NCBI GenBank assembly: GCA_963556255.1
Contig: OY744613.1
Location: 40,643,409 to 40,707,408, forward strand
DNA from: Allolobophora icterica
Taxonomy: Eukaryota; Annelida; Clitellata; Crassiclitellata; Lumbricidae
Direction of reading: 5' to 3'
DNA: 64,000 bases
The position numbers and the translations under genes are program-made. The notes under the pieces were generated by a model, which worked only from the letters and a program-made list of their open reading frames with translations, did no database searches and was not told where the DNA came from. Below, one piece after another: positions 23,091-33,983 of the stretch (the stretch's first letter is position 1; every line of letters starts with the position of its first letter).

Positions 23091-25337
23091 CTATGTAGGC
23101 TGAATGTTCAATGAGTATTGTTGGAGTTCAAGACTCCATCGCAAAAGAAAACATCCGAACCAAAAGCACAAAACCTCCTGCAAAGAAACTACTGAAAATA
23201 TCTCTCCAGAAGAAACACCGGAAAACTCTAAGACTGACTCCAAAGATCCTGAGCGACGTGAAGAAATTTCCTTCGAAGAGCAAAGTCCAATTCCTAGGAT
23301 TGAACGTGATTGCCCAACACCGACATAGGCAAGTGAAGAGACCAACGGTCCAAATTGTCGTCGCAAAGCGTAGTCCGTATTGACCACTACCTTCCTCGGT
23401 CGTGACACGCATGCGAAGTGACCAGGCACGCCACTGTGCAGCACAGTCGAAGAAACATCATCGTCCGACAGCGAGGCATCACCAACGTAGTAGCACAGTG
23501 TCGTCAGCAGGACCACCATTGCCACGAACTTGGTCGAAGAAGCAGAAGATCGGTTCCACATTCGCAGTCGCTTGCTCCGTCGACATCCACCAACACGATC
23601 CAAAACAGAACATCTCTGTAAATAAACTCTTCCAACAGCATTAGAATCAGTACAACGGTTCACAAGAGAATCAATCATTGGCTCTGAACAATCAAGCTCA
23701 TCAACGCACAAAACACCTTGCTTCCCAAACACTCGAAATGAAGAGCACAAATATCTACGATGCATGTAAACAGAAAACCACTGGCAAACAGACATCATTG
23801 TAAAAGATATGTCACTGCCTTGGAATACAGTCCAACTAAACGAAAGGCAACAACAAAGCCAATTCGCATGAAGCGAGTCATTCACCAAAACCATAGTACC
23901 ACAAGTCAAAGTTACTGACAACTCAAAGCTTTCGCTCATAAAACAAACCTCTCTAGTCACATGCAAATCTGGACACAACACAAGATTCTGTGAAACAGAA
24001 GTATCAACTACAGGCAAAGTCTTTCCTGTCAAGCTCCAATCCATTACATCAGTCTTACATTCACAAATTAAATCATTCGGATGCAAAGGTACTGTCAAAC
24101 TCTGACTATTCTGAACACAACCATGAGGCACAAACACATTCTCATTCACCTCATTCAAACTATGAACGAAACTATCATCACTGTGCACAGTCGAGTCAAC
24201 ATCTAAATCCTTCCAAATAACATCAAGAGACTCATACAAAATACCTCTGAACCATTCACAGTCGTTCAGTTCATCAACCACTATCTCACTCGACTCATCA
24301 TTCACAAATAAAGATGACAAAACATACTCATCTTGACAGAAACAAAGTAAGTCAACTGGCGCAACATCATCCTCGTTGTCTTCGTCAAACAACCGAACCA
24401 AATCGTCAGATGACACACCTTCATCGACATCCGGAGTGTTTGCCCTTGGCTCACCAAAGAACTCAGGAGTATTAGAAAACACATTTATAAATTCAACAAA
24501 GCCAGAATACCTGCACACTTTAATCTCATCCGTTTCAGTGAACAAACTCGATAAATCACCTTCATTCAGTCCCGTATCGTCACAGTCAATAATTTCATGA
24601 GACTCAGCGTACAAACTTTCAGATATATTTAGTGACACACCTTGAATTAGTTTATCGTCTAACTGCACATTTATATCAGCAGACTTACCCTCTACAGATT
24701 GAGTATGCGACACAGGTAAAGAGCCAGAATCGGTCAATTTAACTTGAGCGCGCGTCGACACTCCCACATTTATCTCATCTTCTGGACTATCCAAGTCTGT
24801 ACCAATCAGAACGTGAATGCCAGGTGGCAAATGGTCTACCAACCCACATAAGATAGTGCCGTTAGCAAATTTAGACTCAACTCGAATTTCAACCAAAGGA
24901 ACCCGAAGCGTCACGCCCGAAATACCCCTAACAAGTCGTACCTCACCGGTGTCACAGAACTCATTAGCATGCAATAATTTCTTGCTAGCCAAGCTTTGCC
25001 AAGAACCAGTATCTCTCAACAGCACAATATTGCGAGAAAGTCCAGTGGGCGTATACACATAGCCAGACGAACAGAATGACAAGTAGCCAGCGTCGACCAT
25101 TTTAGTCGGCCCATCCTTCACTTGTACAGACATATCTTCGTCAACCTTCTGTGCCCAAATTTCAAAATTTTTCCTGTTTAACTCGTCAAGAAATACCCAG
25201 ACCATTTTCTGCAGCTCTACCTCATTCGAAGTTTTTATTACTAGTCCTAAAATTTTTAATCTTTCCCTCATCTCTTCGACAGACATATCGAAAATATCTT
25301 CAATGTTCAAAGGCTTAAACGATAGCGAATTTTCCAT
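23091..25337 (-). CDS. Intact 748-residue protease protein of LTR element 2
   Basis: This is the best preserved long ORF among the LTR elements. Residues 13-55 form the SAP-like helical start (IEDIFDMSVEEMRERLKILG). LLRDTGSWQSL at 106-116 carries the DTG active site, and the protease second half ends near HVLIGTDLD at 175-183. Residues 190-420 are acidic and Ser-rich. Residues 430-750 are Cys- and Trp-rich, with a hydrophobic stretch (FVAMVVLLTTLCYYVG) that could be a membrane segment. Compared with copy 1 it lacks about 33 residues between QKVDE and MSVQVKD. No capsid, zinc knuckle, RT, RNase H or integrase motif is visible. A function in particle assembly or cleavage is inference; the last 500 residues resemble nothing I recognise. 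Confidence 0.75.
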   Translation of the reverse strand: MENSLSFKPLNIEDIFDMSVEEMRERLKILGLVIKTSNEVELQKMVWVFLDELNRKNFEIWAQKVDEDMSVQVKDGPTKMVDAGYLSFCSSGYVYTPTGLSRNIVLLRDTGSWQSLASKKLLHANEFCDTGEVRLVRGISGVTLRVPLVEIRVESKFANGTILCGLVDHLPPGIHVLIGTDLDSPEDEINVGVSTRAQVKLTDSGSLPVSHTQSVEGKSADINVQLDDKLIQGVSLNISESLYAESHEIIDCDDTGLNEGDLSSLFTETDEIKVCRYSGFVEFINVFSNTPEFFGEPRANTPDVDEGVSSDDLVRLFDEDNEDDVAPVDLLCFCQDEYVLSSLFVNDESSEIVVDELNDCEWFRGILYESLDVIWKDLDVDSTVHSDDSFVHSLNEVNENVFVPHGCVQNSQSLTVPLHPNDLICECKTDVMDWSLTGKTLPVVDTSVSQNLVLCPDLHVTREVCFMSESFELSVTLTCGTMVLVNDSLHANWLCCCLSFSWTVFQGSDISFTMMSVCQWFSVYMHRRYLCSSFRVFGKQGVLCVDELDCSEPMIDSLVNRCTDSNAVGRVYLQRCSVLDRVGGCRRSKRLRMWNRSSASSTKFVAMVVLLTTLCYYVGDASLSDDDVSSTVLHSGVPGHFACVSRPRKVVVNTDYALRRQFGPLVSSLAYVGVGQSRSILGIGLCSSKEISSRRSGSLESVLEFSGVSSGEIFSVVSLQEVLCFWFGCFLLRWSLELQQYSLNIQPT

Positions 25338-25544
25338 TTTAGAAACTTATGCACTCAATTCAAACAAAACGACTATAACAATTCAAAATTCTTCTATTCA
25401 AAATTCCCAATATCCGTACTTTAAACTTCACTCTCAAAATTCAATTTCAAAATTCTACTTTCAAAATTTCAAATAGCTTCGGACGACCTCAAATGTTAGA
25501 CCGTCAAATACGCAATTCCAATTTCCAATTTTACAAAACTGAAA

Positions 25545-25573
25545 ACGGTAAATTCTTAAGGACGAGCCCCCAT
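25545..25573 (-). promoter_or_regulatory. Primer-binding site of element 2
   Basis: Just inside the 5' LTR, the minus strand reads TGGGGGCTCGTCC, identical to the start of the proline-tRNA primer site of many retroelements. Confidence 0.7.
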
Positions 25574-25574
25574 A

Positions 25575-26044
25575 TGTTAGCTTGTTAGTCTAGAGGTGAA
25601 ATGTGAGTTAGAATGATACGAGAAATGACAAGAAAAACGAAGACTTTCGCAATATTGATAAAACGTATATTTACACTATGTACAAAATTGAAACGATACT
25701 CACACATACAAGACAAACGAAACGTCAAAAGACAGACTCTCCGAGAAGACGCCTGCACAAACTCCACAAAGGAAGATACAACTCGAGAACCGGCAATTAA
25801 ACATGAGTAGCGACCACGCAGGGTACACTCTCGGAAAACGACCACAAAGGGTACTTATAATGCGTGACACAACCAGTGCACGTCTTACGCCTTACTTAAC
25901 TAAAACCGGTCTCCCCGTCGATACAAGAACCATGCTATATATAGTCAACGACCATCTTACTTCTAGCTTCAAACGAGGTGCGTCTTAACCAAGGTTAGTA
26001 AGTGCACGTGAGGATGATAATGGCGGTATGGCAGAAGGTCACTC

Positions 26045-26050
<6 letters not shown>
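25575..26050 (-). repeat. 5' LTR of element 2
   Basis: 476 bp, ending at (AT)n. A CTATATATAG box near 25935 is a candidate promoter. Confidence 0.93.

Positions 26051-26102
<52 letters not shown>
26051..26102. repeat. (AT)n microsatellite
   Basis: The array lies between LTR element 2 and LINE D. Confidence 0.97.
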
Positions 26103-26105
<3 letters not shown>

Positions 26106-26109
26106 AGAA

Positions 26110-27240
26110 ATGTTAGAGATAGAATTAGGATCGAGTTCCTCCAACTCTTCAGATGATGGGTCTAAACTAAATGAACTGGTTAGCATGGAACTTGAGTTGA
26201 ATTCTCCATATGGACCTGAATTAGAAGTCTTCTCCCCACCTCCTGAAAATATAAAAGCAATTAATAATGATAACATTGATGCTGACCAAAATTTTTACAG
26301 AACTAATCCATGGTCTAGCAGCTATATTTCCCTAGAAACTTTTCAAAGAACCCTACTGAATGGCTAAAATAAGTACAAGACATTGACAGTACTCCATATA
26401 AACTGCAGAAGCATAATGTACAAAACAGCAGAGATACAAGATATAATAGATAAAACCCGCCTAGCAATTGTGGCACTAACTGAAACTTGGTTAGACGATA
26501 GTTTATCGGACTGCATCCAAATCACTGGGTATAAATTCATGGGCAAGGCGAGAAGGGGAGGAAGAGGTGGGGGAGTTGCATTCTTAATAGAGAACAACCT
26601 CAACTACTCAGTCATTAATGTAGACGATGCGGTATTGGACTGTGAATCATTTGAAGGCTTGTTTATTAAGATTAACCTAAAAACCTGTTCTCCTTTAGTT
26701 GGTGTTATTTAGAGGCCGCCCGCGCAGAACATGGCAGCATTCCAGCTTGACTTTGATCAGCTGATTTCAAAAATTGAAAAGAAAACGAAAGAAATTATTC
26801 TCCTTGGAGATTTTAATATAGACCTATTGAGGGTCAATGACCATATAGACACCAACTCCTTTTACAATGGCCTAATCGCTAACCATTACCTCCCCGCTAT
26901 CACCAAACCTACCAGGATTACGCAAACAACGAAAACCTTAATAGACAACATTTTTTGCACGAACTGGTCGAAATTAAAATCGGCTTCCATTATCATTTCG
27001 GACTTATCCGACCATCTTCCTATTGTGGCACAATTTTCTCTTGAAAAATATTACATAAAAGAGTTAGATTATGAAGATCGAAGATCCATTACACCTAAAG
27101 GTCTAGAAAATTTTTCAAATACCCTTGAAGGAACTGGATGGGACCAAGTTAGTAAATACTCGCGGTCAGGGATGGTTAACGAGGCCTATGAATCTTTTAT
27201 CTCTGTATACAAAGAAGCATACACTAAAGCTTTCCCCTAA
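26110..27240 (+). pseudogene. LINE D N-terminus and APE endonuclease
   Basis: ATG at 26110 opens an acidic, Ser-rich segment of 85 residues. After an in-frame TAA at 26365 an APE-type endonuclease follows: HINCRS, LTETWL (catalytic Glu), GGGVAFLI, then a TAG at 26710-26712 where GVIYRPP would be expected, then LLGDFNIDLL, LIDNIF and SDHLPIV (catalytic Asp/His). The enzyme would nick target DNA to prime reverse transcription. The frame shifts near 27238 before the RT domain. Confidence 0.8.
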
Positions 27241-27284
27241 AATGTTCGACTAGTCCAAAAAAGCACAAATATACAAAAGAATGG

Positions 27285-29252
27285 ATGACCTCTGGGTTAC
27301 TGAAATCATGTACGAAAAAAAATCTCCTTTATGCTAAATACTTAAAGAATCCAAATCCTGATAATAAAAAGAAATTTACGATATATAGAAACAAGTTTAA
27401 AGCAATCAGAATCCAAGCAGAAAAGAGTTACTATGCAACCGAGTTTCTTAATTGTCATAATGATCTCAGATCTACTTGGAAATTAATTCGAACCGCCCTG
27501 CAACTCGAACCGACTATGGAGAAGATAAATGCAATAATGATTGATGGAATAAGAATAGAAGACCCTAGTACATTAGCCAATAAATTCAATGACTATTTTA
27601 TAAACCTACCCAAGGATTTGGCCAAAACTGTACCCCCCGCCCCCACCTCCTACCGTGAATACTTACCGCCCTCCAACTCAAAGTCCATGGGACTCCTCAC
27701 AACTTCGCCAGATGAGCTATTGAGAATAGGTCTTAATTTAAAACAGACGCACGCAAGAGGAATGGATGATATAGACCCGTATGTAGGCAGACGATACTTG
27801 CATTTAATTATCCACCCACTCACTGAACTTATAAATAGTTCACTGGCTAATGGGATTGTCCCGGAGGCACCTAAGACCGCTAAAGTCGTGCCTATCTTTA
27901 AAAAGGGGAATAAAGAGAATATATCAAATTATAGGCCCATATCGATTCTGCCTTTCTTCGCAAAATTTATAGAAAAGATTATGCATGACAGACTAAGTTC
28001 CTTCATCCTTAAATCCAAAATTATACATGCATCTCAACACGGGTTTCAGGCGGGACACTCGACCTTTATGGCCCTCCTTGATATGGAAGAGTTAGTCTCA
28101 AAAGCCATTGATAACAACGAATATTCTGTTGGGGTATTCTTAGACCTCGCAAAGGCATTTGATACTGTAAATCATAATGTCCTACTAAATAAATTGAACC
28201 ATTATGGGGTCAGGGGTATTGAACTAAACTGGTTTAAAAGTTACCTAGAATCTCGTACACAATGTGTTGTATGTAATGGAGCCATCTCTGAATTAGGAAC
28301 TGTTACCTTTGGAGTGCCGCAAGGCTCAAATTTAGGACCGCTCCTCTTTTTAATATATATAAACGACTTGGCTTCAGTGTCCTCGACCCTATATTTCATC
28401 CTGTTCGCGGATGATACTAACCTTGTTTACTCTAACTCCTCCCCTGAAGCACTTATGGAAACTGTCAACCAAGAGCTAATGAAAGTTAACAATTGGTTCA
28501 CAGCAAATAAACTAACCGTAAACACAGATAAATCCAATTTCATTATCTTCAAATCGCACAGAAAGATTAAACCTGTAAATTGGTCATTGACCCTTAACGA
28601 TCTTCCAATTGTACAAGTGGAATCCACAAAGTTCCTCGGAGTACTAATAGATCAGCACCTTACCTGGAAAACGCACATCAATTACATAACATCAAAAATA
28701 GCGAAAAATATTGGCATTTTATCTAGAATTGCGTACCTACTCCCAAGAGATATAAAGAAAAGTCTCTACCATACCTTAATATACCCATTCTTGACTTACT
28801 GTAACTTCATATGGACCTCAAATTATCCGTCTCGTCTACAAAAATTGGTAACCCTACAAAAAAAGGCCATTAGATTGATTGAGGGAGCAGCTACCAGTGT
28901 CAGTACACGACCTATATTTACTAGCCTGAAACTATTAAATATTACCCAAATTAGAACTTACCAAATAGTAGATTTATTCTACTGCTTTGAACATAACCTT
29001 TTACCTGACTCTTATGTAAATTATTTCTCGAAGGCATCAGTCTGGCACAGTCATAACACTAGAGGAGCACCATTATATAGACCAATTAAAGCCCGCACTA
29101 ATCTTAGATCCTTTAACGTTAAATCTATGGGACCGCAGATATGGAACACTATACCGCCCCATATCCAATCCGCACAGACCAGGCAACGGTTTAAAAGGCT
29201 AATGAAGGATTTCATCCTGGCTACAACTAACGATAATATCTGCCCGACCTGA
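27285..29252 (+). CDS. LINE D reverse transcriptase, open frame
   Basis: 655 residues without a stop. Blocks in order: KKNLLYAKYLKNP linker, NYRPISILPFFAKFIEKI, QHGFQAGHST, FLDLAKAFDTVNHNVLL, GVPQGSNLGPLLFLIYINDL, LFADDTNLVYS (catalytic FADD), WFTANKLTVNTDKSNF, and KFLGVLIDQHLTW. The C-terminal region has YPFLTYCNFIW and PQIWNTIPP. The domain alone looks functional. The ORF is disconnected from its endonuclease by the frameshift upstream. The first ATG here is not the natural start. Confidence 0.88.
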   Translation: MTSGLLKSCTKKNLLYAKYLKNPNPDNKKKFTIYRNKFKAIRIQAEKSYYATEFLNCHNDLRSTWKLIRTALQLEPTMEKINAIMIDGIRIEDPSTLANKFNDYFINLPKDLAKTVPPAPTSYREYLPPSNSKSMGLLTTSPDELLRIGLNLKQTHARGMDDIDPYVGRRYLHLIIHPLTELINSSLANGIVPEAPKTAKVVPIFKKGNKENISNYRPISILPFFAKFIEKIMHDRLSSFILKSKIIHASQHGFQAGHSTFMALLDMEELVSKAIDNNEYSVGVFLDLAKAFDTVNHNVLLNKLNHYGVRGIELNWFKSYLESRTQCVVCNGAISELGTVTFGVPQGSNLGPLLFLIYINDLASVSSTLYFILFADDTNLVYSNSSPEALMETVNQELMKVNNWFTANKLTVNTDKSNFIIFKSHRKIKPVNWSLTLNDLPIVQVESTKFLGVLIDQHLTWKTHINYITSKIAKNIGILSRIAYLLPRDIKKSLYHTLIYPFLTYCNFIWTSNYPSRLQKLVTLQKKAIRLIEGAATSVSTRPIFTSLKLLNITQIRTYQIVDLFYCFEHNLLPDSYVNYFSKASVWHSHNTRGAPLYRPIKARTNLRSFNVKSMGPQIWNTIPPHIQSAQTRQRFKRLMKDFILATTNDNICPT

Positions 29253-29702
29253 CCCCCGCCAGGAATTTACCCAGGGGATGGAGCCGGAGCCCAGCGCCTG
29301 TGAAGTTCACCTTACTTTTTGTAATTAAGATTAGTTAAGATTAGTTAAGGATTAAAACCTTACGAGCCCCTCTCAAATCAAACATTGTTAGTAAAAAAAA
29401 TCGTTTATGTGACCAAAACATGAGTGGGCTATAATTTAGACGAACCACTAAGAAACCTATCGCCTGAACCACTTGGGTATCCCCGCTTAGCGGGACTTCA
29501 GTCCCTTTGGGCACCCTTTGCCTCTCCTGACAATGTGATTAAGTATAATAGGCAACAATGTTTTTTTCTTTCAGGGTGTTAAATTTACAGCCACAGCCTA
29601 TCTGTGTGATTAATCGGTTAAAATACATGTATAAAGAACTATATGTGATATGATCACTTGTCAGCAGATGCAATAAAGCTATTGTCATTGTCATTGTCAT
29701 TG

Positions 29703-29705
<3 letters not shown>

Positions 29706-29794
<89 letters not shown>
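29706..29794. repeat. (AT)n microsatellite
   Basis: AT array between LINE D and the outer hAT-like element. Confidence 0.97.
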
Positions 29795-29797
<3 letters not shown>

Positions 29798-30229
29798 GGT
29801 TTGTCTTAAATTTAAAGTTTCAAAATTAATATCGGCCAGGATGTTTTTGTGTTCCACCTTGAGAATCATTAACATTTGCCAAATTAGATGAAAATCGGAA
29901 TCGATTTAGAACTGGCGCAAAGCCACGGAAGAATTATCACATAGAAAACAATGTGATACATTGCGATTTTCAAAGATCCAAACAGTTTCAACACTTAAAC
30001 ATAAAAAATAATGTAAAAGCAAAAGAAGAACTCAGTTATTTGTATTTTATGTATTCTCTTTAGTGCTTTTGGAGAATTTATGTCGATGGTTCTTCCTCAT
30101 TTTGGACCAGGGTTTCACTGAAGGACTGCATAAGCTACTCATTTCTCCGCCGCACCGTTCATCACTCTTAGAACGGATACGATGTCTTTTGCCTCACTGT
30201 ACACGATGGTTCTGAATCTCAGTGTTGCG

Positions 30230-30697
30230 GGTCTCAATCAAGAAAAGTGTAATCCAATCCGAGGATCTGGAAATGTTTGGTGGTAGAAATAGTGAAGAAA
30301 TCGGGTAGTGCATTTGTAGGTGTATCTGGGGGAGGTCTCTTTGGGGTTCGTCGGATCCCAGATTGTTGCGTAGCTGTGGACCATGCGCTGCTTTTTGTCG
30401 ACAGTAACTAAATCGTTGAAAAGGCTGAGGCCAACCAAAGTCTCAGAAAAAGACCAAAGGTGTCGAGAAAATGCTGTTAGCGCGACCTTTGAGACTTCCT
30501 TATCTGGGCATATATGGATTCCCTTCAAGAATTGAAGATCGTTCCTTGGGGCTTCATTGAGTGACGTACAGCTGAACCAGTACTTCACGTGGATCGAAGG
30601 ACTCACGAATCTCAGCTGCTCGGACTGCACAGTTGTCTTTTCTTGCTCAATGATTCTCAGAAGGACTTACGATCAACCCACCAGTTGGTGTTGCCTA
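30230..30697 (-). pseudogene. Transposase C-terminal part, hAT-like copy 2
   Basis: The minus strand encodes text parallel to copy 1: KYWFSCTSLNEAPRNDLQFL, SKVALTAFSRHLW and SETLVGLSLFNDLV. Before it, NNCAVRAAEIRESFDP-like text jumps directly to this region, so about 280 residues, including the DTTASN and CRHH boxes, are deleted. It keeps the Trp codon where copy 1 has a stop. Confidence 0.75.
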
Positions 30698-31022
30698 TAC
30701 AGGGTGGGCCAAAAAATTAACCCCCTACAGGTTTTTGCTAATATTTCGGCCAAAAGTAATAATTTTTAAATCAAATTTCACTGGCTGAAAGGCAATTCAC
30801 ATTTACGTATAACAGCCAAATTTCAACAAAATATTTAAAACAGAACCAAAGTTATATCACTTTTACCCAGGCCACCCACTGTTTTTTGATGATCCAAAAA
30901 CATATAATGCGACAAAAGTAACAAAAACGATTTTATTGTCATGTCTGAAATAATTGGTAATATTGCGGTCAAAAGTAAGAATTTTTAAATCATTAAATGT
31001 AATTATTATTATTATTTAGAAA

Positions 31023-31153
31023 AGATACAGGGCACCAGCGTAGCTGCACGTCATTTAGCTGTGACGACATTTAGCAAGAAGACAATCAATTTGGTAAATA
31101 AACAATTTTTCAGATTAATAATTTCTAAAAAATCAAAAAGTGCAAGGTGTCAG
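31023..31153 (+). pseudogene. Mariner transposase N-terminal remnant
   Basis: Encodes EKIQGTSVAARHLAV and FSKKTINLVN, resembling the helix-turn-helix start of Tc1/mariner transposases. The LTR element is inserted directly after it. Confidence 0.45.
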
Positions 31154-31631
31154 TGTAGTGGCTATATTAAAGTCACTATTTCCTTCGTCGAGCTTGGCTG
31201 ATGAAATAATCACTTTACATCAAATACTCTGCTATATCAGAAACATCAGACATTATGATAGTGTTTTGTTGATTATTTTAAAATAGACAGTTTAAAGTTC
31301 ACATGTAAATAAAGCCTAACTACCTAATAGTAGTCGAAAGAATTACTGCCGTTTTCATCACAAATTCAGAGCGATACCACATCCGCCCAAACCGATCTCC
31401 ACAACATTCGAAAATTCCTGCCGAAGCTTCTGATTCGTTGCGTCTTTGGTCGCCATAGTAACGTGACCTCTCAGTTGACTGACCTCAACGGTTCATTTAA
31501 ATACTTAAGTATTATTTATATAGAGCCGCTATTTTTCTAACTATACGCCGCTGTCAATTATCTGGCTTATACTATACCCTATATTAATTAATTAGATAAA
31601 CAAGTTATTTTAAAAGTCTTGTACCGCTACA
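31154..31631 (-). repeat. 3' LTR of Gypsy element, shortened
   Basis: 478 bp, matching both ends of the right LTR but missing about 405 bp between CTAATAG and TAGTCG. Similarity outside the gap is high. Confidence 0.88.
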
Positions 31632-31641
31632 TAAAAGTCCC

Positions 31642-31862
31642 GGCAATCCTCCGAAGTCCGGTCCCAAATTATTTCACAGCATTTGTCTCATTTGTATGCA
31701 TGTACGTATGTATGTATGTATGTATGTATGTATGTGTGTATGTATGTATGTATGTATGTGTGTGTGTATGTATGTACGTATGTATGTGTGTATGTATGTA
31801 TGTATGCATGTATGTATGTGTGTATGTATGTATGTACGTATGTATGTGTGCATGTATGTATG

Positions 31863-31895
<33 letters not shown>

Positions 31896-32044
31896 CAAGA
31901 AATGTGTCAAGAAATGTACTGGTAAACAAAATGGCCTCAATAATGACGTCATTCTATATAAGGGTGAGTAAGTAAGCATTGGAGAGGCATATCTATGTGA
32001 TAAGCCATGTGAAATAATTTGGGACCGGACTTCGGAGGATTGCC
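31642..32044. mobile_element. MITE with perfect long arms and (TATG)n core
   Basis: About 36-bp perfect inverted repeats, starting GGCAATCCTCCGAAGTCCGG, enclose about 220 bp of TATG/TGTG repeat plus unique sequence. An 8-bp TSD, AAAGTCCC, is perfect (31634-31641 and 32045-32052). The architecture parallels the element at 14308-14737. The long Tyr-Val-Cys-Met frames here are microsatellite artefacts. Confidence 0.92.
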
Positions 32045-32132
32045 AAAGTCCCTTCAAAACAAGGCTGCAGACTTTCAAATCTGACCATCTTTTCAAATCA
32101 CTTGTTACTTACTTATTCACACTAAACTATCT

Positions 32133-32136
<4 letters not shown>

Positions 32137-32173
<37 letters not shown>
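32137..32173. repeat. (AT)n microsatellite
   Basis: Directly borders the left end of hAT-like copy 3. The matching array on the other side is 43534-43620. Confidence 0.95.
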
Positions 32174-32176
<3 letters not shown>

Positions 32177-33351
32177 GGTGTCCCAAAAATATGTTTTGTT
32201 GAATTTTTATATGCAGTCCATCTGAAAAGTTTGTTTATGATCCCATAATAACACCTTAAAATTTTATGTCATTTAAAAAATATTTAGGGGTCCCCAAGAC
32301 TCTCAAATTTTCCCCATTTTGGCATAATTTGCATCCGACATGTCCATTGTCTAAACGCTTTTAGACATCAATCTTGGATCCCATGATAACATGTTAAAAA
32401 CCATTGGAAAGCACTTAAATAGTAGAATCTACAAGTATGTAACTTTATTGGATATTATTTACGATCAAGTAGTAGAAAAATTAAACAAAACTTAAGATTT
32501 TTGGACTTTTGCAATATCAGTTATACCACTAATAGTTAGGAGCAATCATCAGTACAAGTCTTTGATATTGCAACAAGCCCTGGTTTCAGCTCCTCCATAC
32601 CTTCATCTGCTTATTCTTCATCATTGATTACACCTTCAGCTGCTTAATTCTTCATTTCTTCAATCTACATTCTACATATCTACACGATTGCACTTAGAAA
32701 AATCTTGCCTATGTCAACAACTTCTACAACTTGTAGAAGAAACTGTTTCTGTTCTTCGTTATTGTTGAACATACTGTTACTTACTGTATACATACTGTTA
32801 CATACTGTATACATACTGTATAAGGGCAACACAGCGTTCAATCTCATTCACACATGCCAAGTTATTAACAAACTCATAAACGATCTTATATGATTGGCTT
32901 TCGAGCAACTCTCAACTGGAATAACGAGAAAACTGCCGTCGATGGCGGTAGCTCGGAAGAAGCTTCGAGAAATAGATAATTCCGTTTTTGTGCGGGGAAG
33001 AGCATGAACCACATGCAATCCTATCACCTTTCATTGGTTGAGATAAGCTGTGCTTTCTCTTCAGAAGACAGATGCTGAGAGAAAAGAGAGAAGGTCACTA
33101 CCTCTTGGCTTAGGTACCAAGAATGACGCTGTATCATCTTCAGTCCTGTGTCTACAGAGCAGCAGCATCAAGCATCAGGAGTGACTCGACATGAGAACCA
33201 CGAGTGGATGTAGATGCTGACTACAAATCTGTTGAAATGTTAGATGCCCTGTAATAATTCACAGGTCATCAACTAGATAACAGATTCGTTTTCATCAAAA
33301 AGGCTTGGGTTTATGGTGGAACAGGTCGGACCATTAAATTTTATCTCTAAA

Positions 33352-33902
33352 TCAATTGAAGAACAGAATGTCAGGCCCAGTTGATGGACAAACTTTATCA
33401 AGGCACAATACGAATGCATTAGACAACAGGACTTCAAACAGTTCATGTCGACAAGCCATCCACAGCAGATTATTACCGATGGCGGTCTCTAGAAGAGTGC
33501 AGGCTCCATTAACTTTGCCGGTGTTTGAGGCCGTTGTGTCAAAGTACATGCTGATAGCAAATCGCGCTAACATGACTTCAAAAGGTCCAGAACTGCTATC
33601 ACTGCTGCCTGTCCTGACTCAGAGGCCAACTTTGGCACACTCAGAAGTATTAGTACTTCCATCAGCTAGAGAAGTATTCAGGACTGTCATTCTGTCCACT
33701 TTGTCCACGTCTACTGCAGTGGTGACATAGATAGCAGCTTGCCTCCCAGTGCACGGCAGATTTACAGGCTTGAAAGTCATCCTTGGTTTGCTCGGCAGCT
33801 TCACTACGAAAATGTTTTGTTGACGGTGAATGGTACCTTAGAAAGCACTGCTGAAGATGTTGAGCAGCATATATTTCGTTGACTAGAGAAGCTAGGATCG
33901 TC
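33352..33902 (-). pseudogene. Transposase fragment, hAT-like copy 3
   Basis: On the minus strand DTTASNTGKVNGACTLLE, LLWMACRHELFEVLL and STGPDILFF reproduce the second-Asp and CRHH region. Upstream, VDKVDRMTVL and LADGST match the stretch before it in intact relatives. Frames change several times, and the C-terminal third is absent. Confidence 0.7.
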
Positions 33903-33983
33903 ATAATAATAATAATAATAATAAGACGATTTATATAGCGCCGTAGCACAGCCGAGGCCGAAGAAAAGGGCGCTGTACATAAG

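Larger units (their letters stand above)
26103..29705 (+). mobile_element. Near-complete LINE D with (TCATTG)n tail
   Basis: 3.6-kb non-LTR retrotransposon of the I/Jockey/CR1/L2 type with endonuclease and RT. It ends in a TCATTG repeat at about 29680-29705. Both ends abut (AT)n (26051-26102 and 29706-29794), so it appears to have entered an AT array. A few disabling changes suggest a fairly young copy. Confidence 0.88.

Noticed and set aside
29654..29891. Frames with (Ile-Tyr)n
   Set aside because: Artefacts of (AT)n arrays; the same applies near 2037, 26002, 43516 and 62403.
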